Origin: Meloidogyne chitwoodi
Taxonomy: Eukaryota > Nematoda > Chromadorea > Rhabditida > Meloidogynidae
Length of the DNA: 64,000 nt
Reading direction: 5' to 3'
Assembly (NCBI GenBank): GCA_015183035.1
Contig: JACZZP010000010.1
Location: forward strand, 2,232,001-2,296,000
The position numbers were made by a program, and so were the translations under genes. Of the stretch, positions 12,190 to 22,378 are shown piece after piece. The notes beneath the pieces were generated by a model, which saw only the letters and a program-made list of their open reading frames with translations, was not told where the DNA came from and did not search any database. Numbering within the stretch: position 1 is the stretch's first letter; the number at the start of each line of letters is the position of its first letter.

Positions 12190-13360
12190 ATGACTAAACA
12201 AAAGGAAGTTGCGGACGAGGAAAAATTTCATTTAATTTCTTTAATACGTAATAAACCGGCCATTTGGGATGCTCCGCCAGGATTGCCTCGAAAAAATCGA
12301 AGTAATGAATTTATTTCTATTGCTGAAGAAATGACAAAAACATATCAACGAGAATTTTCAGGTTTTTTTTATTTATTTCCTTGTTTAATTAGAAAAGAGT
12401 TTCTTTTCTTTCCTTTCGAATTTGAACCCTCGTTGGAAGTTTCAACTTTTAATCTTTCCAAAATTATTTTTCAGCCGAATTAATTCGATATACTTGGCGT
12501 GTTTTAAATATCTGTTTTTCCCGAGAACGTAAAAAACCGTCTTCTGGATGGAAATTCCTTAAAGAAATGTCTTCGTTTATTACAAAGGATACTCCAAAGA
12601 GAAAAATGAATGATAAAAGTAATATTAAAACTAAGAAAAAATTAAAAAAAGAAGAACGTTTACCTGAAGAAAATGAAAATAAAAATGAAGAAGAGGAAGA
12701 ACTTGATTTATTAAATTCTTTTGTGGACAATTTTAACGATGGAACTTTAACAACAGATGAAAATTCAAATTTAACTATGCTTGATGATAATGAATTTGAA
12801 GATAATGGAGAAGTTGTTAATGATAATAATATTGAGGATAGAGGGAATGAAGGTTTTTTATAATTAAAAAATAATAATTAAATAATATTTTTTAGGTTTA
12901 GAAATCATTGAAGATGTTCACTCCGATAAAGTTGTGGAAAATCCAATTAATAATAATATAATTAATGATGATGATACTGGAAGTATTGCTACTGCTATAA
13001 TCCATGAAAATCCAAATAAAGCTATTGGTTTATTTTATAATTAAATTTTTTATTTAATTTTTTAAATTCAGATACAAATAAAACTCTTGAAAATATTTTG
13101 GAAAATACAAATGAAGATGATTCCCTACTTTTGGGGAAAATGGTCGTTTGTACTCATAGAGCATTAAAAGCTGAAGGAATGGATTGTGAAGCTATAGATT
13201 TTGAGAAAAGTATTTGTAAGTCTTTAAAAGATTAAAATAAAAAAACACTTTTCTCCTTTTTTTAGATGAATTATTAATAAATTATAAACAAATGAAAGCA
13301 AATAATGCTAACAAAAATAATAATGAGGATGAAAATTTTAATAAAATTAAAAGAAAATAA
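12190..13360 (+). CDS. MADF-domain (Myb/SANT-like) nuclear protein
   Basis: Five exons: 12190-12361, 12475-12852, 12896-13027, 13072-13215, 13266-13360; 921 nt, 306 aa. The first about 90 residues fit a MADF domain: FHLISLIRNKPAIWD at the start (helix 1 and the conserved Trp), then a WRVLNICFSRERKKP...GWKF block. Such domains bind DNA in Adf-1-type regulators. A Lys-rich stretch (about 105-125) looks like a nuclear localisation signal. It is followed by a long Asp/Glu/Asn-rich disordered region and a C-terminal helical segment around LLLGKMVVCTHRALKAEGMD. No signal peptide. Target genes are unknown. The start is the first ATG; exon 1 is in frame from it. Confidence 0.75.
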
Positions 13361-13604
13361 ATTAAATAATTATTCTAATATTCATTGTGTTTATTTGCTC
13401 AAAGTTAAGGCGAGTTTTTTTTGACCAAAAATTCCAATTTTCCAACCTAAAAAATTCGCTCTAATTTAACCATTTTCTCTTAAATAATGCCTAGTTAAAC
13501 TTAATTATATTAATATTTAAAAATATATACTTTCCCATATTTTCAATCTTTTATTTAATTGTATTTTTTTGATCTCCTTTTGCATTAAATAAATTTTAAA
13601 ACAA

Positions 13605-16600
13605 TTAATTTTCAACTTCTCTAAATAAATCAACATTTGAACTGTTCCACCAATCATAATTATTTCCAAAATGATGAAGAATATAACCCAATTCATGAAA
13701 AAAGTCCCTATCACTATATTCCTTATTTACAACAACTGCCATTGAAATTCCATTATCTAAACGAACAAGCATTGAAGCAGAACCAGGCATTCGACCATCG
13801 TGTTGCCAACCATTAAAACCCATAATATTAAGTGACCATCCTAGACCATAGCTTAAAAAAATTTTAATTATATAAAAATAAGATTTTAATTTACAAAATT
13901 AATATAGGTAAGTATCAATTTTTATGAAAATTAAACGATTTACCAACAAGAGGACTCGAACCTGCGTACTCAATGTTTAATAACCTAATCTACAACCGAC
14001 TACACCACAGAACGTTACATATACATTTCATAATTAAAGGTATATATTTTTTTAATTTTTCTTCAAAAAGTATTTTATAAAGCAACCCTTCAATCTTTAA
14101 TTTCTTTTTAAAATTTATTTTAATAAAAGAAAAAGTTACGTTTCATTAGAAGCAATTGTTGGAAGAACCCATTCTTTAATTGCCCAATCGCTTAAAATAT
14201 CCTTCTTCTTTTTAAATCCATCCAAATAAATTAATAAACGGAGAAGTTCTATCGGAGAAGCAATCCAACCACCCCATGGACCTTAAAAATAAAAAATATA
14301 AACTTAAAAAAATTTAAAAAATAAACCAATTCTTTCAGCAGGTAAAAGATCATAAGGATTAAAGCCAAGACGATTACCTCCAGACATATACTAAAATAAA
14401 TATTTTTAATTTTTAAAAGAGATCAATAAATAAACGTACATAGAGAACTTCACGTCTATAAATTAAAAAATCTTTAATTTTTAAAAAATATTTACTTAAA
14501 CAAACCTAGCCTTTTCAGAGAGTGTAGGCCTTGCCAATTGAACATCTTTTATCCCAACTTTCTCCCAAATTAATTTTTTAACAAATTGTTCATATTCTAA
14601 TCCATCAATATTAATTCTTTCAATAATATATCCAAGTAATTGATAACCAAAATTTGAATATATCCATACTTTTCCAGGTCTAATAAATAATGGTTGCTCG
14701 CTTAGAACATGTTCAATTAATTGTACAGTGTTTTTAGTTGGCAATAACCATGCTGGGTCTGAATCTATGTTATTCCAACCACCTTAATTTTATAAAAATA
14801 AATTTTATATTTTTAAAATGTCCAAAAATGAACAAATTTAATAATAAATATTCCAAAACCTGCTGTATGTTCAAGCAGATGACGAACAGTAATTTCAGTA
14901 ACCCATTTACCATAAGGTTTTTTACGAGAAAATTCATCACCTTAAGTCATAATTATTTATTTTTAATTTATTTAAAAAACCAAATATTGAATTTCCAGGT
15001 CCAAAAACATGTTGATCCAATTCTAAAAGGCCTTGATCAACTACTAAAATATTAAAAAATATTAAGAAAAAACCTTTAATTTTACATAATAAAACAGCAG
15101 CAGCAGTTATTGGTTTTGAAACAGAACCAATACGGAATTGATTGTCTGGAGTGACCAACTGCCTTCGACGAACATTACTATAGCCAAAACCTTGAAAAAT
15201 ATTTTTTAAGATATTTTTATTTTAAAATAAACCTGCAGCATATTTAAGCTGTTCATCCTTTGAAATTGCCACAGATAAACATAAAAAATATTAAAAAATA
15301 TTTTTTATAATAAAATTAAAAAAATATACCAGGAATATCAAGTTCACGCATAAATCTTTAAATAAAAATTTCTTTTTAATCATTTTTTTATAAATTAATT
15401 AACCGTTCCACACGTTTTGCAACAAAACCCAATTGATCAGGCATAAAATGAGATTCCACTCCAGTCAAGTAGGTAAAAGGAATTCTTTGAATTCAAAGAA
15501 AATTTAAAATTAAAAATATTTAAAATAATATATACTTGCTCCCTGAAGGCCAAAGTTCCTCTTCTTTTGGAAATCTAAGCCAATGAATATCACTCCATAA
15601 AACTACAAACCTTAGACTGCCATCATTAACATCGAAAAAGTGAGATATTTGACGAGGCAAAATTGGAGAAGAAAAAAGTTTTGTTAAACGTCTAGATTTT
15701 CTTAATTAAAAAATATTTATTAGAAAATAAAAAAATACTTTTTAAATAAATTTCGTTGGAATTTGTGGTACATTTGTTTCAAATTTAGACCAATTTCTAT
15801 CCAATGCCGATGTCCAGGTAAATATTCCCATATTGCACAGCAAAAAATCTAAAATAAAAAATGATTAAATTGTATAATAATGAATAAAGCTAAAAAATAT
15901 TTAAAAATTTCTAATAGCTTTTACAAACATAAAAACGAGAAAATTAAATTTTCCTATCTTTAAGTCAAAGCTGACCACCAATGGGATTCGAACCCAACCC
16001 ATTTCTTTCACCATCCAAGTTTTAATCCATTTGACTACATCAACCGTTTAACAAAGTTAAAAAAAAATTCATATTTAGATTAAATATTTTATACCTCATC
16101 CAAATTGCGAAACACTCTAAATTGCACAGCCACATATTGTCTTGAAAAATAAAAAGATAATTATTAAAAACATGAATAAAACCTCTCGCTAAGTCTATCA
16201 TTAATTTCAAGGCATTCATTTAGTGTTAAACCATAATGGGCTTCATATGGTCGAATAAAAGAATTTTCTTTTGATTGCTTCTGCCATATTCCAACATAAT
16301 TAGCTGTTCTCTATTTTTTAAAAATAACAAATTTAATTTAAAAAAAAATTAACATACATTTCGAACAATATATCCACAAAGGCTTATTAATCTAAAACCT
16401 TCACGTTCAAAAATTGATTTTTGTTGATCCGATTCAGGCGAGCCAGGGAACCAAATCTATATTTAAAAAACATTAAAATCATCTCAACTTTTTCAACTAT
16501 TCAAAAAATATAAAAAAATACCCTTGTACTGACTCTTGATACTCTTTCCCAATAAGTACTAAAATAGATTTTTCCATCTCCATCATTATCTTGTCCACAA

Positions 16601-17393
16601 AGCTGAGTAAGGGCCAAATCAAGTTCCTCATTTTCTCTTAAAAAGAAATTTTAATCAAAAATAATTTTAATTTTTTACTGTGCATCCTTTAATAATTCAG
16701 AATAAGACATGGGCTCAGGTCTTAAAAATACTGGTCCACTAAATCTGTGCATTATTGCATAATAGTTAAGACGATCATTTGAATCCCAAAAATGTCCCAT
16801 TGAGACGAGGCGACCGAAAAAAAAATATTTTTTAAAATAATGGCGTGACACGTAAAGATCACGCATTTTATTATTTGCGCGACCTAACAGCCACAAAATA
16901 AAAGAATAAAAACCAACCTCCATAAGAAAGGCTACAAACCAAAACACCATCAACAATATTTTCAACTCCTGTCATCATAACCCAATCGCGTTCCTTTGGG
17001 AAATTTGGATGAACAATCTAAATAAAAAAAATGAAAAAATCCTTTCCTTTTTTAAAAACAAACTTGTGTCAACAATCCATTGTTATTGTTTCCTATTTTC
17101 GACATCATTTTCTTTTCTTCTTCTCCATAAATTGCACCATTTTTTAATTTACATTTAGGAGAAACTTTTGCTTTGTTTTCTTCCAATATTTTAAGATCAA
17201 TTGCTCTTCTTTTCTTTCTTTTAGGAGCAAATTCATTATTTGTTTCAAATTGTTGATAATTTCTGAAATTTTTTGAAGGAATATAATTAAAAAAAGAATT
17301 ATTTTTAAAAGAATAACAAATTGTTAGGCAACAAAAGAATAAAAAAATAAATGATAGTTGATAGGTAAAGTTTTTATTTTTTAAAATAATCAT
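13605..17393 (-). CDS. Serine beta-lactamase-like protein with BTRD1-like repeats
   Basis: Twenty exons from 17393 down: 17393-17064, 17017-16918, 16814-16679, 16636-16522, 16456-16358, 16310-16183, 16140-16095, 15848-15739, 15700-15536, 15484-15404, 15355-15330, 15280-15233, 15190-15086, 15043-14981, 14940-14860, 14782-14506, 14455-14440, 14390-14327, 14281-14140, 13851-13605; 2379 nt, 792 aa. An N-terminal signal or anchor is followed by a basic segment, then repeats of the type GFRLISLCGYIV and YVAVQFRVF that resemble bacterial tandem repeat domain 1, then a class C beta-lactamase/esterase fold. Catalytic residues: S484-V-S-K487, Y586-S-N588 and H728-D-G730 in place of KTG. C. elegans has LACT proteins of this fold, so a recent bacterial origin is not needed. 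The third exon and the IPG/LSVAI junction need 3' splice sites without AG. A canonical alternative for exon 3 (from 16883) adds 23 aa. The substrate is unknown. Confidence 0.85.
13941..14015 (-). repeat. tRNA-like element T5, in lactamase intron 19
   Basis: Minus strand: TGGTGTAGTCGG (A-box) and GCAGGTTCGAGTCC (B-box) followed by TCTTGTTGG. The boxes are close to consensus; the middle is not a credible anticodon arm and no acceptor stem pairs. Confidence 0.6.
15973..16048 (-). repeat. tRNA-like element T6, in lactamase intron 7
   Basis: Minus strand: TGATGTAGTCAAATGG (A-box-like) and TTGGGTTCGAATCCCATTGG (B-box with four of five T-stem pairs) then TGGTGG. A diverged copy sits at the same place in the duplicated lactamase pseudogene (39223-39298), so insertion predates the duplication. 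Confidence 0.65.
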
Positions 17394-17718
17394 TTTAGAA
17401 TTTTTACAAGAAAAATATTTTTATAAAAAAATTGCATCCATTCAAAATATAATAAAAGTCAAGAGATTCAACTTAAAATGGCGACCAAGATACTTAAATG
17501 ACAATGAAAAAAATTGACATTTAAAGTAAAATTAAAACTTTAAAGCTATCTCTCAATTGTAAAGAAAAAATTTAAAACATATAACAAAAAATGGCAATAA
17601 CCAAAAAATAAAGAATATATTTTTAAAAAAGACTAGGCTTCAATTAACAATAAAAGAAATATTCCGAAAAATCTGCTAACATAACAAATACTAAATAAAA
17701 AATAATATCATAAAATTT

Positions 17719-20096
17719 TCAGTCATTAAGAGGAACAGCATATGCCTCATACTCAAAATGAAAAGGCCCAGATCCAAAAACCCTTCCTTTCTTCGGATGA
17801 TACTTAAAGGTAACTTCCTCATAAGTATTCTTCTCATACTTTGTTTTTGGAAGATGTTGTTCTAGATCTTTGCGTACTAACTCCTTATCGATCTTCCCAA
17901 ATAATTCAATAAACTTTTCCACAAATTTGATTCTTTTTTTCACTACGGCTGTTTCATCTTCACCATTATAAAAGTTGGTGTGCGCTCTGAAAAAAGTTGG
18001 AAATCTGATAAATTGTTAGAATTTTTAATCTAATCATTCGAATGTGTCATTATGTTTAAATATATAAATGGGCACTTACTATTTATACGAAATACGTATA
18101 CTTTCTTAAAGAAATAGTTATTAAGTCACTAAAGTATATAAAAAGAATTATTCATAGATCTTATAATATCAACAAATATTAGAGTGGAATCGCAAAAAAA
18201 TAAATGTTATACATACGCATCGCCATAGCCTGCAAGAGAACTAATGTATCCACCATCTTTTTTGTCAAATGAAGCAGCAAAATCCACCAATAAACTTCGA
18301 GCCGTATGCGATCTAATTTTTATTCCAAGATCCTTATAAAAATTTCCAACCGCCAAACAGTAGGCGCCCCAAGTCTTAAATCACAATTAATTAAATAAAA
18401 AACAGTTAAACAACTACACATTCAGATGCTAATATCTCATTCTTCTGTTTCAAATATTCTTCAGCATCTCTAATAAAACTTAGTGGATCAGTATATGCCT
18501 TTTTGTTCTTTAAATTAAAATAAAGCAAAAAATATAAAGGCTGTACTATAGTATACCGGACGCAAAATTTTGTATCAAAAGACATACCATTCGATTCGTC
18601 TCGACGAGCTGAGTCGAATGGTACAACTCTCATGATGCGGAAATTCCTATGAACCGAGATACTGGTCCCTGAAAATCGAAAAACCATAGAGGGGAGTAAG
18701 CTCCTCTATGTGATTACCGCGGCTGCTCATAAATTGTTTTCGCTGAATTAATTATTTTGTTGTAATTATAGCTGTAGAATAACGCATGTACCAAAAAGCC
18801 AACCAGGGATGGGCTCTCACACGAAGAAGTGATAAAACACTCCCTATAGGTCCAAGTTTGGCGTGTTTCCATCAAACTTCGATCCTTCATAACTTTGTTC
18901 ATAATCGTTCAATCACGATGATTTTCATCTCATTCGATAGGTCTCGACGAGCTCTTTCGAATGAGCTATTATACACATATTTGAAATTTTCACCCCAAAA
19001 ATGTGCTTATTCCCCCCTTTGGGTTTTAGAATTTTAGGGGCTTGTATCTCGACTTTTAGGCATTTCCGCATCATGAGAGTAGTACCATTCGACTCAGCTC
19101 GTCGAGACGAATCGAATGGTATGTCTTTTGATACAAAATTTTGCGTCCGGTATACTATAGTATATCCAATATAAATAATACCTTCCCGATGACTAGAATT
19201 AACTTCTTGTGAAAATCACAAAGCTCGTAAAACTGTTGGTCGTCGCCTTTTGCTTGTTCAGCACACCACTCTATTACTTCGTCACGTATAGGAAATTTCT
19301 AATGAATTTGAGTTAAAAGTATAATAAGTTAATGCGCTAAAAACCTCTCTAATTGAATCCGCAAATTCTTCATGTTTTTCCAACTCAACACGCTGGTTCT
19401 CTTTATCAGTTCTCAATTTTTCCAATTCAATTCGCATTTTTTTCAATTCAGCATGAAGTCCATCCAATTGTGCTTTATCAATTTGAACAATCTTAGGCGA
19501 ATAAATTGTTATATAAACTAATTTAAATATTTTAAAAAGTCAAAAGATAAGTAAAATTTCGTAATTTTGGATTACGAATAAGCCAAAGATCGTATGACCT
19601 TAAATATATGATAAAAACTCAGCAGATAAGACTTTTTCGACAAAATTCTATACAAAACTCGGATTTAAGTTAAAATTAAAAAACCTCTCTAGCAGGCCGC
19701 GAGGGCAAAATTTTGTTTTTAAAGGATTCTGTAGGTTGCATATGAGAAGGTTTTTCAGATTGAGGCGATGCAACAGATGAGTAACTCCTAGGAGTAAGTA
19801 CCTAAATTAAAATATTTTTATCAATCACTCAAAATGAATAGGCAATCTAAAGATGTGAAACGAAAGCCGAAATCAAAATGTTATTACAATATTTATTAAA
19901 AAAGAAATCTAAAGATTGCCGATCATTCCAATACTTTTGGTACTCCACGTTCCGCATTACTTCTTCCTCGGTAATCTCTTCCTTTATGATATTGTCGATA
20001 TCCTTTGCGACCACGATCAGCTCCGGAACTACTCTGGACAAGATGACCACTAGTTCCCTGGTCTGAACCACATGTATTTCCATCTTTTCCTTCCAT
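17719..20096 (-). CDS. Gene X copy A, uncharacterised coiled-coil protein
   Basis: Seven exons: 20096-19935, 19801-19685, 19491-19345, 19298-19182, 18507-18418, 18374-18217, 17986-17719; 1059 nt, 352 aa. I do not recognise the family. Visible parts: an N-terminal Gly/Ser/Arg-rich region with RG-type repeats (GYRQYHKGRDYRGRS), a Ser/Pro stretch, a coiled coil in exon 3 (about 95-140, Leu/Glu/Lys heptads), and a C-terminal globular part with AYCLAVGNFYKDLGIK and VFGSGPFHFEYEAY. No signal peptide or membrane span. It lies 180 bp downstream of rpl-26 and 325 bp upstream of the lactamase on the same strand, so the three could be an operon. Intron 4 carries a 629-bp MITE. A close paralog is at 40984-43015. 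The start is the first in-frame ATG; 5' of it the frame is open but lacks ATG. Confidence 0.75.
18539..19167. mobile_element. Foldback MITE with 8-bp TSD, in gene X copy A intron 4
   Basis: A 629-bp element flanked by the direct repeat AATATAAA (18531-18538 and 19168-19175). Its ends are near-perfect inverted arms of about 110 bp: TACTATAGTATACCGGACGC at the left, matched as reverse complement at the right. Each arm contains an inner palindrome around CCATTCGATTCG / CGAATGG. The loop holds a further hairpin, ATTCGATAGG...TCTTTCGAAT, near 18937-18963. No transposase frame. The 8-bp duplication fits hAT-type mobilisation. It is absent from copy B, which has a different element at the same site. 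Confidence 0.88.
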
Positions 20097-20275
20097 GTTA
20101 AAGAATGACAAAAAAATATCCTAACTAGAGGCTGAAAAATTCAAATTTAAAGAATTAAACAAAAAAGATATTTAGAATATAACATCTCTATTCAAAACAA
20201 AAAAGGTTTACAATTTTTTAACACAACAAGAGAAAAATTATAACAATTTTTAATACTAATTCATAATTTTTCTCA

Positions 20276-21878
20276 TTATTCTTCAATAGTTTCTTCAGTA
20301 TGCTTTCCTTTCAAAACACCAGTTACACGTTCACGTCCAGCAGCTTTACGTTCAAGCAACGCACGGCGATCCTTGTCCATTTTAAGTTTTGTAAGAACAA
20401 CTTTAGATGGATGAATACCAACATGAACAGTTGTTCCATTAGCCTTTTCACGAGTAATCTTGTCAATGTGGACTACATATTTGCTTCTATAAAAGAATTC
20501 ATTTAGTAAATTTATTAGACATTCTTTTAATCTTTTTGGTAAAAGCGCATTACTTTATTGATTCCTATGCCTAACAAGGAAAAAGTAAAGCTCAAAATCT
20601 TATAGCTATGTTTAAACTACTTTATGACCGAAAATTCAACAATACTTGGTAAATGCAAAATAGGTAATAACAAAAATGTATACAACCAACTCACATAAGT
20701 TATGAGTTAGAACGTCTCATAGGTTTCGCCCAAATCAGATCACCACTTATCTTTAATAATAATAAATAGAATAAACCTGTAGACACGCATAACTCGTCCA
20801 CTGTTTCCCTTGAAATGGCCACGCAAAACAGTCACTTCGTCTTCAATTCTAAAAATTAAAATGTTATTAAGGGTTTTTTTTAAAGATAGCATAGAACATT
20901 AACAATGGTGCCAGGACTGTAAATGCAAAATGTATCCTACGCTCGTTAAAACAAAATACATGAGTTAAATGAACTAAAAGTTAAGATGAAAGTTTACAGC
21001 GAGTGACAAATAAAAATCACAACAATTAAAAATCCTGCCCTGTAACTCATTGAACTAGAATCAACGAATTTGGTACTTTTCCGTTATCCCTACGGACTTT
21101 TTGCGGACAAAATATTTTGTGTACTATTCCCTTTTTCCATCAATGTGCCGTATCTCTCAATCAATCAATCTAATGTTGAGTATAATATATGTATATGAAA
21201 ACTAATCTTTATCATTTTCTATTTTCGTTTTAGTATTTTATTTAATTTATAATGAAAATTTTGGATTTGCCAACAACTGAATTATGATTAGGTACAACTT
21301 CGTAGACCCTGAAATATGTACTTGTAATTGCAGTGCCAAATGGCATAATAAGAAACAGAGGAACAGCACGCCACCATTTGGATAGTTATTTTGCAGAATT
21401 TATGTGGAGGAAAATGATTGGTGAATGAGACGTTTTTGAAGAAATTATGATTGCTTGGGGGAAATATTGGCCATTGGATTGATTTTTTTATATGTATATT
21501 TTCTCTTTTAAAAAATAAATTTTGTCCGCAAAAAAAGTCCGCAAAAAGTCCGTAGGGATAACGGAAAAGTACCACGAATTTAGTTAAGAAAAGAATAGAT
21601 AGATAAAGGAATACAACATAATTCTGGCAGATTGGGAAGGCAAAACTATGAAGAAACTTGAAACCCCAAAATAGGCAACCATTGTCAGTGTTAACGCAAT
21701 TTAAAGAAAATCATTAGCCCATAAAAAACCTTATTGGCATTGAGCGAACATTATGTTTATTTCGCAAATCCTTGGATAATGGAGCTGACATTATTTGACG
21801 TCGAATATGCGATGGAGCATTAAAATGACGCTTGCGAGCCTTTCGACGAGAAGAAGAAACAAATGGATTGAATTTCAT
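20276..21878 (-). CDS. rpl-26: 60S ribosomal protein L26 (eL26/uL24 family)
   Basis: Three exons: 21878-21730, 20848-20777, 20486-20276; 432 nt, 143 aa, normal for the family. It is a component of the large ribosomal subunit near the tunnel exit. The N-terminus [20 protein letters not shown] and the following [11 protein letters not shown]...NVRSMPIR are the family signature. The KOW motif [18 protein letters not shown] and the block [17 protein letters not shown] are intact. Intron 1 (881 bp) carries a 502-bp MITE. It is the first gene of a tight same-strand cluster with gene X. A pseudogene copy is at 43195-44260, so this is the functional one of the pair in this window. Confidence 0.97.
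21072..21573. mobile_element. MITE with 8-bp TSD, in rpl-26 intron 1
   Basis: A 502-bp element flanked by ACGAATTT on both sides (21064-21071 and 21574-21581). Terminal inverted repeats of 37 bp begin GGTACTTTTCCGTTATCCC and are exact at both ends, including the CGGACTTTTTGCGGAC block. The duplicated locus at about 43950 is empty at this point (AAGGAATTTAGTTAT), which proves insertion in copy A after the duplication or clean absence in B. No transposase frame. TSD length points to the hAT superfamily. Confidence 0.92.
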
Positions 21879-21879
21879 C

Positions 21880-22378
21880 TTTCAAATAAATAAGAATAGC
21901 GTTTTAAAAATTAAACTTCTAAAAAACATAAAATTAAAAAATTAAGACAAAAACATAAAAATCCTAGAACAAAATAATTAAAGAATTTGTTTCAAAAATA
22001 ATTGTTGCAATCAAAATGCCTAAATTCAATTCGGTCATAATAGAAAAATATATTATTTTGCCTAATTAAAAAACAAAGTTGACGTTTTGAAAAATACAAA
22101 TGGAAATTTATGGTACAACCCAACTTTCGTCGAACGACTAGTCGCGAGCTAGTCTCGCAATAGTGTATTAAATAAAGAGAACTAGAGATAAAAGGATGCT
22201 AGAGACTACTTGCGACAAATCGGTCAGCAACCAGACAAGTTTTAAATAATCTATATATGACAGTTGAGTCCGGTTCACATAAAAGAAATTTGTCACTAAT
22301 TAAAAATACGGAATTAAATCAAAAAATAAACAATATATACGTAACACTGGATTGAGTTTAAGAAATAACAAAACATTT
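21880..22378. other. Intergenic region upstream of rpl-26
   Basis: About 500 bp. Sequence similarity to the second copy of the block continues to about 22110 and then stops, so the duplication edge lies here. The part at 22110-22290 has inverted AACGACTAGTCGCGAGCTAG-type sequence, possibly the remnant of another small element. No gene. Confidence 0.5.

Noticed and set aside
13605..17393. Recent bacterial gene transfer for the lactamase-like gene
   Set aside because: It has about 19 short nematode-type introns, local base composition, and relatives of this fold are known in C. elegans, so transfer, if any, is ancient.
19847..20083. 78-codon alternative frame over gene X exon 1 (and its copy at 42766-43002)
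   Set aside because: It is protein-like by eye, but cannot be joined in phase to the following exons. Its identity in both copies is explained by the 690-bp identical tract rather than by constraint.
21288..21575. 95-codon frame inside the rpl-26 intron MITE
   Set aside because: No similarity to transposases, and it covers the inverted repeats; the element is non-autonomous.
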